Positions 6,714 through 15,796 of a DNA stretch of 64,000 nt are shown here, in pieces. Position 1 is the first letter of the stretch, and each line of letters opens with the position of its first letter. The notes beneath the pieces were generated by a model that did not search any database, was not told where the DNA came from, and saw only the letters and a list, made by a program, of their open reading frames with translations. Both the position numbers and the translations under genes were made by a program. This DNA is from an uncultured bacterium (lineage in GTDB: Bacteria; Planctomycetota; UBA8108; UBA1146): assembly GCA_913056395.1 (NCBI GenBank), contig CAJXMG010000003.1:62001-126000 (forward strand), in the 5' to 3' direction.

Positions 6714-9527
6714 TCATCGGTCGCGGGGGGGGTCAGACTTTAGGCTGGCTTCAAATTCTGGGGATTTTTTATCCCACCAGGCTCTCCAGAGGGCTCCAAC
6801 CTCTTCCTGGACCTGGTATCTCTCTTCCATATCGGTCATCGAATAGGTATCCCACCACCCCATATCCAGGCCGGTTTGCCTGCGAAGGATAGGAATAACG
6901 GTATTTCGACCATTTCGATTATCGGTCCTGCCGATCAGGGCGCCGAGCAAGCGACCCTCAGGGATAATTTGCTGATCGGGGTTATTCAGCAGCCAGCCAT
7001 CGAGGTAGCGGATCAGCATCAGCAGTTGGCTCTCGTTCTGCGAAAAGGTTGAGGATTCCGGGTCTTCGATCCAACTGATCACCGATTCGAGGGTTTCCGG
7101 ATCACCGACCTCGATCAGGTCTTCGAGTGCTTTTTGGGTATCCCTCTGTAGTCGATTGCGAGACGTCATGATCGTATCCCTGAGAAGTTCTCTGCCGCGA
7201 TCATCTCCAAGTGCAAGCAATGCCCTTCCAAGAGAAACGGTGGGTTTCTCTTCCCACAACTCAATCAAGCGGGGAAGAGTGGCTTTCAGTCTCAGGGTCG
7301 TGATGACTTCTGTCGTCATATAGAAATCGGTGGAAGACTCCGGGTTGAGAGACTCGATCAGGAAGCGGTCAAGGTCTTCCCACGTCACCGGAATCTCCTG
7401 CACGAGTCCGTCTTCAGGTGCTTCCACCTCAGAGGCGATCAGAAGTGTCTGGAAGAGAACATTGGATCGAACCATGGCACTCTCTGCACCAAGGCGGGCA
7501 GTGCTGAATCGGTAAACCCAATTACGCCATGTGGTTCGCCAGCGAGTGAGGGTGGGCCGATCGATCATCAATAACATCGAGCCAGAAAATCTAACGGAGC
7601 CACCCGCAGAATTCTCCAGATAGATGGAGGCATCACGACCGTCGTCTCCCATCATGTGCAATCGATAATCGGTTGGAAGAATCCATCGACGCACTCCCAG
7701 AGGACGGATATCGGTTCCATCGATCCGCACATCTGCGAGGGTTAGCTGTAACCAGCGAACTTCCTGGGGATCTTGCTCTACGGGAGAAGCGAGGCGTTCT
7801 TTCCATTTGGCTGAACGACGATCCCACCATGTCTCATCCCTGCGTACATTTCTTTCTCGGGGAAGCTCACCCAGATTCTTGACCAGTATCTGATCGATGA
7901 TGGATTGCTGGTTGGACTGGAACTCAGGCAAACCCTCAACGAGGTTCCTCAGAAATGTGTCTCTGTGGTCTTTGGGGAGAGCCTGATATTCGTTCAGTTT
8001 TTTGACAGAGTTGCGAACACGAATCGAAATGGTGGTGTCTGCAAGCCTCAAAGCATCGTCCAGTTTTTCCAGCAGTGATTTCCAGTCGTCGCTTTCAAGG
8101 GGCTTGATGCGATCCTGTCCGAGCAGGATGGCCAATGCGAATTCTGCGTATTGGGTGGAGATCAAATCGAGTATCGGCTCTTTCCAACCGGGGTTCAATT
8201 CGAGTCCCTGATTGGTCATATAACCCAGTGCGGAAAAGAAGAGAGGAATTCTGCCGGTCGATTGAGAGAGGTCTTCTCCCATGATTTCAGCCCAGTTTTT
8301 GGCCAGTAAATCGTTGAGAACCTGCATGTCGATGGATCGGATCAGTGCAGACCACATGGAAGCTATATGTGAATCTGACCAGCGCAGTACGGCGAGGCTC
8401 CCTGGTTGGATCAATGACTCGATCAACTGTTTCTGGTGATCCTTAGAAAAGCTTCCTTCACGAAGTTTCCTGTCGAGAGAGCTCCACAGGATGTGCTGTG
8501 ACCAGGGGGAGAGGTCTGCGCAGTGTTGCTGAAGGAGGGCTGTGGCTCCTTCTGTATCGGTGTCGATGGCAAAGGGGAGCAGGCCATCGATCACGAGAGT
8601 GGTGAGGGGGGCCTCCCCTGTCATATGCAACTCGATGGTTTCTGCAGCGAGCTGGATCGAATCGGTCTTCCCGCGAATCATTTGGGCGATCAGCCAAGGG
8701 TCTGCTGCTTCTGCACTGTCACGGAAATGCTCATTTGGAATGTCACTCCATTGTGCTGCTGCAATGATTTGCTGTGGGGTGGGGTCAGTGGACAGACTTT
8801 TGACGAGAGCATTTCTGAGTCGTTCTCCTGCTGATTCTTCAGGATCTGACAGTTCGTGCGATTCACTTAGAAGAAGAACCCAGGTCGAGATCTCGCTGGC
8901 TGTTTGGGCTGTGCCCTGAACCGTTTCAGATTGGACCCGGTCCTCAGTGAGGATCACCCAGGGAACTCCGAGTTCCAGTTTTTTACCGGGGGGGCCTGTC
9001 ATGCTGGACGTACTGGTTCCATGAAACAGAACTTCGACAGAGTAGGGGGCTTCATTGCCTCGCAAAGAGATCTGGAAGCGTCTCTCTTCATGATCGGTAC
9101 GGATGGTATTCATCCGTGTCTCACCCGGCTTGAAATCAAGGCTGCAGGATTTGATCGACTGATAAGGGGCCACAAGGGAAGCATTCCTGTCTTTCCCCAG
9201 GCGCACCAGATCAACACGAATCTTCAGCGGTGAGATGACGGACAGGAGTTCGCGAACCCTTTCACGGACTTCCAGATCGGGATGGGTGAGCGCCGTGCGC
9301 AAGGCCTCGACCGAAGCCTCCCCTGCCTCGAGAAGTTTTTCCGCGGATTCTTCCCGTTCAATCCAGTCTGAAGAGCCCAATTTCTCAACCCAAAGGAAAG
9401 GGTCTTCAAGCAGAGCTTGATTGGATTTTGGGGTAAGGGGATCAGCGACAACCGACGGAATTTCCGGTGAACCAAGAAGAAACAGAAAAGATAAAAAGGT
9501 AGGAAAAAGACAGGATTTAAATCTCAT
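6714..9527 (-). CDS. Large secreted hypothetical protein with N-terminal HEAT-like repeat
   Basis: A protein of 937 aa from the ATG at 9527; an in-frame start at 9560 is less likely because the signal peptide (MRFKSCLFPTFLSFLFLLG) begins at 9527 with GGGAAAG upstream. After the signal peptide a HEAT/armadillo-like helix pair is visible (SAEKLLEAGEASVEALRTAL, followed by HPDLEVRERVREL). The rest is long and mostly helical, with a further HEAT-like region in the C-terminal third (GRALLALGDDRGRELLRDT). I recognise no catalytic motif. Likely periplasmic or surface located. It may head the minus-strand transcript that continues into the small gene and sigma factor, about 70 bp downstream. Confidence 0.75.
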   Translation of the reverse strand: MRFKSCLFPTFLSFLFLLGSPEIPSVVADPLTPKSNQALLEDPFLWVEKLGSSDWIEREESAEKLLEAGEASVEALRTALTHPDLEVRERVRELLSVISPLKIRVDLVRLGKDRNASLVAPYQSIKSCSLDFKPGETRMNTIRTDHEERRFQISLRGNEAPYSVEVLFHGTSTSSMTGPPGKKLELGVPWVILTEDRVQSETVQGTAQTASEISTWVLLLSESHELSDPEESAGERLRNALVKSLSTDPTPQQIIAAAQWSDIPNEHFRDSAEAADPWLIAQMIRGKTDSIQLAAETIELHMTGEAPLTTLVIDGLLPFAIDTDTEGATALLQQHCADLSPWSQHILWSSLDRKLREGSFSKDHQKQLIESLIQPGSLAVLRWSDSHIASMWSALIRSIDMQVLNDLLAKNWAEIMGEDLSQSTGRIPLFFSALGYMTNQGLELNPGWKEPILDLISTQYAEFALAILLGQDRIKPLESDDWKSLLEKLDDALRLADTTISIRVRNSVKKLNEYQALPKDHRDTFLRNLVEGLPEFQSNQQSIIDQILVKNLGELPRERNVRRDETWWDRRSAKWKERLASPVEQDPQEVRWLQLTLADVRIDGTDIRPLGVRRWILPTDYRLHMMGDDGRDASIYLENSAGGSVRFSGSMLLMIDRPTLTRWRTTWRNWVYRFSTARLGAESAMVRSNVLFQTLLIASEVEAPEDGLVQEIPVTWEDLDRFLIESLNPESSTDFYMTTEVITTLRLKATLPRLIELWEEKPTVSLGRALLALGDDRGRELLRDTIMTSRNRLQRDTQKALEDLIEVGDPETLESVISWIEDPESSTFSQNESQLLMLIRYLDGWLLNNPDQQIIPEGRLLGALIGRTDNRNGRNTVIPILRRQTGLDMGWWDTYSMTDMEERYQVQEEVGALWRAWWDKKSPEFEASLKSDPPRDR

Positions 9528-9731
9528 GACTCTTTCCCATTTCCAGGCCTTCTTTGTCACACCACCAAGTTCTCCGAAATACGCTCAAGCCTGGGCCGCT
9601 GGCGATCGATATACACGTCAGGGACCACTGCACCCGGATTCTCACGAGAGATCAGGATCTGCAGAAGAATACCCCATTAGCGGCCGATACGCAGGCCGTG
9701 AGTCAGATGGAGGAGTCGCGGGAGGCTGAAA

Positions 9732-11327
9732 ATGGCTGCTGAGTTCCGAACTACAATTCTCTCTCCCAATTTGGAGGAGTACAGATCGGTCGAGGATGTA
9801 AGGCGTTTTGCTGTATTCAGCAAAATGTTACTGGGGAGTCTTCGTGACCACTATTCGGCAGATTTTACCGTGATGTTGCATTCGGAATCTCCGAACGGTT
9901 TCAGTTCTTTCAAATCGAAAGTGATTTCCAGCGTTGGCGTTCTTCCTGATGGTTTTGAAGATCAGGTGCTGAATCGTGTGAAGAAAAACGGCAACACTCC
10001 AGGCACTTTTGCAGGAAAATTTGATCATGTGGCCTTTCCTGAGGCAGAGTGTTTCGTTCAGCGACTGTCGGTTACGGAACGGGATTCAGTCCTGTTTCTT
10101 CTCGGTTTTGAATCGGTGAACCCACCGACTGGAGAAACCGGTCAGCAGTTTGCAGAGTCTCTCGAAAAGATTCAGTCGGAGATTTCAGATATCTTTTTGA
10201 TCAGTCAACAGGCTCAGAAGATCGAGGACTTGCGCCTTCAATTGGAGGCTGCCGAGGACCAACTCGATTCTCCCGGTCTCGATCTCTCCAGAGGGATTGA
10301 GCAACTCGAGGTCTCAGGGGAGTCTGAATCCGTCATCGGAGTGAATACCTGTTCTCCACTAATGAAATCGGTCTTGAATCAGATTTCCAAGATTGGACTC
10401 AGTGATTTGAGTCTGTTGATTCGTGGTGAAGTGGGTACAGGAAAAGCTTTCCTGGCCCGAAAGGTTCATGACCATTCCAACCAGAAAGACAGCCCGTTCG
10501 AGATGATCAGTTGTGGAGCATTGACTCCCAGTCTCGTCGAGGGAGAGTTGTTCGGTTGGAAAAAGGGTGCCTTCAGTGGTGCAGACGAAGATCGCCCAGG
10601 TCTCTTTGAGCGTGCCAATGGGGGAACTGTTTTCCTCGATGAAGTCAGTGAGTTGCCGCAGGAAATTCAGCAGAAGCTTCTTCGTGTCATTCAAGAGAAT
10701 GAAGTTCGTCCCATCGGCTCTTCTGATCCAGTGGCTGTCGAATGTCGAATCATCTCCTCCAGTTGCAAAGATTTGATGGAATTGGTCCATCAGGGAGAGT
10801 TTCGAGAGGATCTGTACTACCGCCTGTCAGGATTTCAGTGTGAGGTGCCTCCCCTGCGTGAGCGCAGTGAAGATATGCAGGCATTGATCAACGGCTTCCT
10901 CTTTGAACTGAGAAATGAACACGGAATCTCGAAGAGATTCTCGGAAAGTGCTTCACAGGAGCTTTGTTCATTCCCGTGGCCCGGAAATATTCAGCAACTC
11001 AAAAACGTGGTTCAACAGGCATACCTGATGAGCGAGAAGCGTGTTGTTGCCAGAAAAGTGGTTCTTTCGGTGATGCAGGATTCAACGGCAGATGCTCTCA
11101 TGAGTGAGAAGTTTGCTGTAACACCGGAAGAAATTTGCATTCGTATTCCACGAACAGAAGGATTCAATGAGATTGTTTCCGAAGTGGAGCGGGCAGTGAT
11201 TGTGTCAGCGATGCAGCAGAACCGCGGAAACAAGTCGCGGGTCACCAAGCAATTGAAGATTCCACGCCAGACTTTGTACAACAAGTTGGAACGCTTCAGC
11301 ATTTCTGAAGACGAGTGGAATCTGTAA
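9732..11327 (+). CDS. Sigma-54-type AAA+ transcriptional regulator with Fis-type HTH
   Basis: A 531-aa bacterial enhancer-binding-protein homologue. The N-terminal ~170 residues are a putative sensory region without a recognisable receiver Asp, followed by a short coiled coil. The AAA+ domain has Walker A (GEVGTGKA, about residue 232), the sigma-54 contact loop written as GAFSGA (about 279, normally GAFTGA) and an intact Walker B (VFLDEVSEL, about 300). The C terminus is a Fis-type helix-turn-helix (NKSRVTKQLKIPRQTLYNKL). GGGAGG lies 6 nt before the ATG. Transcribed divergently from the HEAT-like gene. Its input signal is unknown. The intact ATPase motifs and near-consensus loop make it the more plausible true sigma-54 activator of the two in this window. 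Confidence 0.85.
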   Translation: MAAEFRTTILSPNLEEYRSVEDVRRFAVFSKMLLGSLRDHYSADFTVMLHSESPNGFSSFKSKVISSVGVLPDGFEDQVLNRVKKNGNTPGTFAGKFDHVAFPEAECFVQRLSVTERDSVLFLLGFESVNPPTGETGQQFAESLEKIQSEISDIFLISQQAQKIEDLRLQLEAAEDQLDSPGLDLSRGIEQLEVSGESESVIGVNTCSPLMKSVLNQISKIGLSDLSLLIRGEVGTGKAFLARKVHDHSNQKDSPFEMISCGALTPSLVEGELFGWKKGAFSGADEDRPGLFERANGGTVFLDEVSELPQEIQQKLLRVIQENEVRPIGSSDPVAVECRIISSSCKDLMELVHQGEFREDLYYRLSGFQCEVPPLRERSEDMQALINGFLFELRNEHGISKRFSESASQELCSFPWPGNIQQLKNVVQQAYLMSEKRVVARKVVLSVMQDSTADALMSEKFAVTPEEICIRIPRTEGFNEIVSEVERAVIVSAMQQNRGNKSRVTKQLKIPRQTLYNKLERFSISEDEWNL

Positions 11328-11334
11328 GCAGGTT

Positions 11335-12741
11335 TTAGCCGATTCCCAGGATCAACTCTGCGACCATCATGAAAGTGATGGCGGCTGTGACATCATTGAA
11401 ACTGGTGATAAAGGGGCCTGCGACCAGAGCGGGGTCGAGTCCAAATTTTCCACAAATGATGGGAATGGCGGTGCCACAGGCACTCGCCAGAAGTATGCCC
11501 AGGCCTATCCCTGCTGTGACTGCCAGCGGGAAGAGCAGATGGACTTCTCCGCTTTGAAGCCCCTCAAATCCGATCAAAACCAATCCGATGATCAAACCTA
11601 TGCTGAGGGCGATCAACACGCCGATGAGGACTTCCTGACGAAACAGGCGAATCGTTGAACGACCGAGACCGATGTCGCCGACGGCCATACCCCGAACCAC
11701 CATCGTTGCTGACTGAGTACCCACACCTCCAGCCAGACCCATCACGAGGGGAATGAATGCCGCGAGGAGCAACCGTCGATCTCCGGGGGATTGGAGGATC
11801 TCCTGCAAAGTTCCGCCCCCCTCGACGGGGTGGAGCCATGCGAGAATGAACCCGCTGATCACGGGTAGCAGTAGCCAGGGGATTCTGACCATTGCCCTTC
11901 TCAGCACCTTCTGTTGGCTGGGGTGACTTTCCGGAGCTCCGGCAAGTCGATAAAGGTCTTCGTCCGCCTCTTCGGAAATCACCTGGACCAGGTCATCGAT
12001 GGTCGCCACACCGAGAAGATGATCTTCTGCATCGACAACGGGGATGGCCTTCAGCCCGTATCGTCGAACCAGATTGGCGACTTCTTCCTGGTCATCGGAG
12101 ACCGATACCGAAATGACTTCAGTACTCATCAGATCGCGGATGGCAACTTCCGGATCACTCCCCAGTAAGTCACGAATAGAGACGATGCCCTTGAGAGTTC
12201 TCTGGCCATCGAGGACGTACACATAGTTGACCACTTCTGCATCGATTTGCGATTGCAGATGCTCCAGCGATTGTCCCGCTGTCGCTTCCTGCGAGATGGA
12301 GATGTAGTCGAGTGTCATGATTCCCCCGGCAGATTCGGGGGCGTGCTGCATCAGCCTCAGCAGTTCAACGGTGGTTTCCGGGTCCATCCCTGCGAGGACT
12401 TCGCGTCGGCGGCTCTGTGAGAGTTGGTTGAGAAGGTCGGTCGCTTCATCCGGAGGCATTTCCTCGAGGATCTTTTGCAGGAGGTGGCCGTCCAGATGCG
12501 CGATGATCTGTTCCTGAGATTCCGCATCCGTATCGTCGATGACCTCGGCCTGAGCTTCAGTTCCGATGACGGAAAAGACTCGCCACGTCTCCTGGGGGGT
12601 GAAGTCGTCGAGGACCAGAGCGATGTCTTCGGGACGGATTCCGCGAAGCCTCTCCCGCAATTTGGTGTCCGCGTCGGGCGCTTCGAGCAGGGTGCGGATC
12701 TCTTCTGCAAGTTGAACCGGATCCTGCGGTGACTGGGACAT
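11335..12741 (-). CDS. mgtE: Magnesium transporter MgtE
   Basis: A Mg2+ channel of the inner membrane gated by cytoplasmic Mg2+. Starting at the ATG at 12741, which has AGAGGAG about 5 nt upstream, the protein is 468 aa. An upstream in-frame extension to 12987 is low-complexity and not family-like. Order: MgtE N domain (LRGIRPEDIALVLDDF and EEMPPDEATDLLNQL), two CBS domains (about 135-255, VNYVYVLDGQRTLKGIVS and GLKAIPVVDAEDHLLGVA), then five membrane segments with the conserved pore region (GLAGGVGTQSATMVVRGMA). It converges tightly on the regulator ending at 11327. No Mg riboswitch is recognisable in the leader. Confidence 0.93.
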   Translation of the reverse strand: MSQSPQDPVQLAEEIRTLLEAPDADTKLRERLRGIRPEDIALVLDDFTPQETWRVFSVIGTEAQAEVIDDTDAESQEQIIAHLDGHLLQKILEEMPPDEATDLLNQLSQSRRREVLAGMDPETTVELLRLMQHAPESAGGIMTLDYISISQEATAGQSLEHLQSQIDAEVVNYVYVLDGQRTLKGIVSIRDLLGSDPEVAIRDLMSTEVISVSVSDDQEEVANLVRRYGLKAIPVVDAEDHLLGVATIDDLVQVISEEADEDLYRLAGAPESHPSQQKVLRRAMVRIPWLLLPVISGFILAWLHPVEGGGTLQEILQSPGDRRLLLAAFIPLVMGLAGGVGTQSATMVVRGMAVGDIGLGRSTIRLFRQEVLIGVLIALSIGLIIGLVLIGFEGLQSGEVHLLFPLAVTAGIGLGILLASACGTAIPIICGKFGLDPALVAGPFITSFNDVTAAITFMMVAELILGIG

Positions 12742-12964
12742 GACGACTCCTCTGAAGGAAATGTGGGTCTTTTGAGGGATGTTGCCGCTCCTCCGGAAAA
12801 CGTCAACAGCAGTGCGGGGCTCTGGGCAGAACGCATAGGGGCGGCTCGGGTGCCGGAAGCGGGTTCTGCCACAGTGGCAGGCGGCAGTGTCGCCTCTGAC
12901 AGTGCACTGCCAATTTGACACGCCCCTTTTACCCAAGGCTCTGTGGCGGTCAAATCCCGGGTTT

Positions 12965-12991
12965 ATAAGTGTTTTTGAATATGCCACTTAT
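12965..12991. promoter_or_regulatory. Perfect 7-bp inverted repeat upstream of the receiver-groESL cluster
   Basis: ATAAGTG (12965-12971) and CACTTAT (12985-12991) are exact inverted copies separated by 13 nt, in an A+T-rich patch of an otherwise G+C-rich intergenic region. The form fits a dimeric repressor operator about 145 bp before the receiver-protein start. The binding factor is unknown. Confidence 0.4.
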
Positions 12992-13036
12992 GGATATTGC
13001 CCGACGGCGGCTGTCAGCGGCACAGCCCTTGCAAAT

Positions 13037-13054
13037 ACCTTTGGGCCCCAAGGT
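13037..13054. promoter_or_regulatory. 18-bp near-palindrome upstream of the receiver-groESL cluster
   Basis: ACCTTTGGGCCCCAAGGT is palindromic apart from one symmetric base-pair position (two mismatched bases). It lies about 80 bp before the receiver-protein start codon and could be an operator or a leader hairpin. Not matched to any site I know. Confidence 0.3.
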
Positions 13055-13136
13055 CCGATGACCCTTTTGGGCACTGCTCGGCAGGCCGATGTGTCCGCAG
13101 ATCAGGAATCACTCTTCTCAGTTCAGGGAGATCGAC

Positions 13137-13607
13137 ATGTTTGGGTCAGCTTCCGGAGGTGGGTCGAGTTTCCAGGGTGCACAGCGTGCACCCTGGCGGG
13201 TTCTGCTGGCGGATGACGATGCCGGAGTTCGCAACAGCCTGGCAGCCCTGCTTCACCTCGATGGCTTTGCCACGGAAGAGGTGGGGGGCGGTGAAGAGGC
13301 GTTGCGAAGATTGAGGAGCTGTTCGCCGTCCCTCGCAGAGAGGGGCTTGAATGGAGTCTTTGACCTGATGGTTCTCGACGTCCACATGCCCGATTTGACG
13401 GGTGTGGAGGTCCTGAGAAGAGCCCGTCGGGAATTGGATTGGGCTTTGCCAACGCTGTTCGTCAGCGGTGAAGCAAGTACAGATTTGCATGAGGAAGTGA
13501 AATCTGCAGGAGGATTCAGGCTGCTCTCGAAGCCGGTGATGCCGGAGGACTTTCGAGGATCGGTCAGGGAGTTGGTCTCCACGTTTCTTCTGAAGGACGA
13601 AAACTAG
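13137..13607 (+). CDS. Single-domain response regulator (receiver domain)
   Basis: A 156-aa protein with one receiver domain and no output domain. The acidic pocket (LLADDDAG, about residue 25), the phospho-acceptor Asp in FDLMVLDVHMPDLTG (about residue 81), the Ser/Thr switch (FVSGEA) and the conserved Lys (LSKPV, about 133) are all present, so it should be phosphorylatable. The start at 13137 is preceded by AGGGAG at good spacing. The first 18 residues are Gly/Ser-rich and probably flexible. It lies 50 bp upstream of groES in the same direction, so it may share transcription with the chaperonin genes. The cognate kinase is not in the window. Confidence 0.85.
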   Translation: MFGSASGGGSSFQGAQRAPWRVLLADDDAGVRNSLAALLHLDGFATEEVGGGEEALRRLRSCSPSLAERGLNGVFDLMVLDVHMPDLTGVEVLRRARRELDWALPTLFVSGEASTDLHEEVKSAGGFRLLSKPVMPEDFRGSVRELVSTFLLKDEN

Positions 13608-13623
13608 ACATCAAGTTCATTGA

Positions 13624-13638
13624 ATGCCCGCAGGGCAT
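13624..13638 (+). repeat. Short hairpin in the groES leader
   Basis: ATGCCC-GCA-GGGCAT forms a 6-bp stem with a 3-nt loop, just before the groES ribosome-binding site. No T-tract follows, so it is not an obvious terminator. It might stabilise or process the receiver/groES junction of the transcript. Confidence 0.45.
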
Positions 13639-13657
13639 GCGAAAGGGAGGGACTCCA

Positions 13658-13954
13658 ATGTCCAAAAAGAATCTTCGCCCGCTGAACGACAAGATCGTTG
13701 TCAAGCGGCTCGAAGCCGAAGAAAAAACCAAGGGCGGCATCTTCCTGCCGGACAACGCCAAAGAGAAGCCCCGCGAGGGCAAGGTTGTTGCTCTGGGTGA
13801 CGGCAAGCTGCTCAAGGATGGCAACCGCGCCGATTTCCAGGTGAAAAAGAATGACGTGGTCATCTTCAGTTCCTACGCCGGAACCGAGATCAAGGTCGAG
13901 GGTCAGGAGTTCCTGATCATGAGCGAGGACGACGTTCTCGCCATCGTGGACTGA
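13658..13954 (+). CDS. groES: Co-chaperonin GroES
   Basis: The 98-aa heptameric lid of the GroEL folding chamber. The sequence starts MSKKNLRPLNDKIVVKRLE, has the mobile loop (EAEEKTKGGIFLPDNA) and ends with EDDVLAIVD. GGGAGG lies upstream of the ATG at 13658; an in-frame ATG at 13637 lies inside the leader hairpin region and is unlikely. Codon usage is strongly biased to C/G-ending codons, as expected for a highly expressed gene. It is followed after 73 bp by groEL. Confidence 0.97.
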   Translation: MSKKNLRPLNDKIVVKRLEAEEKTKGGIFLPDNAKEKPREGKVVALGDGKLLKDGNRADFQVKKNDVVIFSSYAGTEIKVEGQEFLIMSEDDVLAIVD

Positions 13955-14027
13955 TTCAATTTGATTAACCCGGTCGCCGGATCAGAGAGATCCACCGAGG
14001 CGACCCGAAACGAGAGGAACCGACACG

Positions 14028-15683
14028 ATGGGCGCAAAGCGCATCGCGTTTGACCAGGAAGCTCGCGATTCCGTTCGCCGCGGCGTTCAGAAGCTTGCCA
14101 AAGCTGTCATGGTCACGCTCGGCCCCAGAGGCCGTAACGTCGTTCTTGAGAAATCCTTCGGTGCTCCCACCGTCACCAAAGACGGTGTGTCTGTGGCACG
14201 TGAAATCGAACTCGAGGACTCTTTTGAAAACATGGGCGCACAGATGGTCAAAGAGGTCTCCGCAAAGACCTCCGACAATGCCGGTGACGGCACCACGACC
14301 GCAACCGTCCTTGCCAACGCCATCTTTAACGAAGGTCTCCGCAACGTTACTGCCGGTGCCAACCCGGTCAGCATCCAGCGTGGAATCCACAAGGCTGTCG
14401 AAGGCATCGTCAACCGTCTCGGTGAAATGTCCACCGAGGTGAAGAACAAGGAAGAGATCGCCCAGGTCGGCAGCATTGCCGCCAACAACGACCCTGAGAT
14501 CGGTGGCATCATCGCCGACGCCATGGAGAAGGTCGGCAAAGACGGTGTGATCACCGTCGAAGAGGGCAAGTCCCTCGAGACCTCCGTGGACTGGGTTGAG
14601 GGCATGCAGGTGGACAAGGGATACCTTTCCCCGCACTTCGTGACCGACACCGAGGACATGGCCTGTGTTCTGGAAGATCCCTACATTCTCATCCACGAGA
14701 AGAAGGTCGGATCCATCAAGGACCTGGTGCCGCTGCTTGAGAAGATCGCCCAGTCCGGCAAGCCGATCCTCGTGATCGCCGAGGACGTCGAGGGTGAAGC
14801 TCTGGCAACTCTCGTGGTCAACAAGCTTCGTGGAACCTTCTCCTGCTGCGCCGTCAAGGCCCCGGGATTCGGTGACCGTCGCAAGGCCATGCTTGAAGAC
14901 ATCGCCATCCTGACCGGTGGTCGTGCCATCTTCGAGGATCTTGGAATCGATCTGAAGAACGTCGACATCTCTTTCCTGGGTCGTGCCAAGAAGGTGATCA
15001 TCGAGAAGGAAACCACCACCGTCATCGAAGGTGCCGGTTCCTCCGAGGACATCAAGAGCCGCATCGACCAGATCCGCGCCGAGATGGAGAAGGCTTCCTC
15101 CGACTACGATCGTGAGAAGCTTCAGGAGCGTCTGGCCAAGCTCAGCGGTGGTGTTGCGCAGATCAACGTCGGCGCTGCCACTGAAGTCGAAATGAAAGAG
15201 AAGAAGGCCCGCGTCGAGGACGCCCTTCACGCGACCCGCGCTGCCGTCGAAGAGGGCATCGTTCCGGGTGGTGGAGTGGCTCTGCTGCGTGCCAGCCTTG
15301 CTCTTGACGAGGTCAAGCTGGTCGGTGACGAGATGATCGGTGTCGACATCGTTCGTCGCGCCGTCGAGGCTCCGATCCGTCAGATCGCCGAGAACGCCGG
15401 TGTCGATGGCGCCGTCGTCAGCGAGCGCGTCAAGAAGGGTGAAGAGGGCTTCGACGCCCTGCACCTGGAGTACGTCGACATGATCAAGGCCGGAATCATC
15501 GATCCGACCAAGGTCACTCGCACCGCTCTTGAGAATGCCGCCTCCATCGGTGGTCTTCTGTTGACCACCGAGGCAGTGGTCAGCGATCTTCCCTCCTCTG
15601 ACGATGCCGCCGGAGCTGCTGCTGCAGCTGCCGCGGGCATGGGCGGAATGGGCGGAATGGGTGGCATGGGCGGCATGTACTAG
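14028..15683 (+). CDS. groEL: Chaperonin GroEL
   Basis: The 551-aa, 60-kDa chaperonin subunit. ATP-binding and hinge motifs are intact ([44 protein letters not shown]), and the C-terminal Gly-Gly-Met repeats are present ([15 protein letters not shown]). Codon choice is the most biased in the window. AGAGGAA precedes the ATG. The operon ends in a strong terminator 36 bp downstream. Planctomycetota often carry several groEL copies; only one is visible here. Confidence 0.98.
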   Translation: MGAKRIAFDQEARDSVRRGVQKLAKAVMVTLGPRGRNVVLEKSFGAPTVTKDGVSVAREIELEDSFENMGAQMVKEVSAKTSDNAGDGTTTATVLANAIFNEGLRNVTAGANPVSIQRGIHKAVEGIVNRLGEMSTEVKNKEEIAQVGSIAANNDPEIGGIIADAMEKVGKDGVITVEEGKSLETSVDWVEGMQVDKGYLSPHFVTDTEDMACVLEDPYILIHEKKVGSIKDLVPLLEKIAQSGKPILVIAEDVEGEALATLVVNKLRGTFSCCAVKAPGFGDRRKAMLEDIAILTGGRAIFEDLGIDLKNVDISFLGRAKKVIIEKETTTVIEGAGSSEDIKSRIDQIRAEMEKASSDYDREKLQERLAKLSGGVAQINVGAATEVEMKEKKARVEDALHATRAAVEEGIVPGGGVALLRASLALDEVKLVGDEMIGVDIVRRAVEAPIRQIAENAGVDGAVVSERVKKGEEGFDALHLEYVDMIKAGIIDPTKVTRTALENAASIGGLLLTTEAVVSDLPSSDDAAGAAAAAAAGMGGMGGMGGMGGMY

Positions 15684-15718
15684 CCGACCGTTTCACTCGA
15701 AGCGTTTGCCAATGAAAG

Positions 15719-15754
15719 AGGCCCCGTGGAGTTCACTCCGCGGGGCCTTTTTTT
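15719..15754 (+). terminator. Intrinsic terminator of the groESL operon
   Basis: A 13-bp stem (AGGCCCCGTGGAG at 15719-15731 with CTCCGCGGGGCCT at 15736-15748, one G-U pair), a TTCA loop and a run of seven T residues. On the plus strand it directly follows groEL; without a T-tract on the other strand it is probably one-directional. Confidence 0.93.
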
Positions 15755-15796
15755 GTTGAATCGGAGAAGTGATCAAGGGGCTATATCAGACGACTA

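Larger units (their letters stand above)
12742..13136. other. Intergenic region between mgtE and the receiver/groESL cluster, with two symmetric motifs
   Basis: A 395-bp divergent control region. It holds two palindromic elements listed separately (12965-12991 and 13037-13054). I find no classical CIRCE element (TTAGCACTC-N9-GAGTGCTAA) and no convincing -35/-10 pair. A weak heat-shock-like pair CTTGCAA (13028-13034) and CCCCA (13046-13050), 11 nt apart, is present but far from conclusive. No tRNA, and no small coding gene with a ribosome-binding site, is apparent. Confidence 0.5.

Noticed and set aside
12742-13657. CIRCE element for HrcA control of groESL
   Set aside because: No TTAGCACTC-N9-GAGTGCTAA or close variant is found upstream of the receiver gene or groES.
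13965-15464. Long open reading frame antisense to groEL (499 codons)
   Set aside because: It is a shadow produced by the strong C/G third-position bias of groEL; it has no family-like motifs and no ribosome-binding site.
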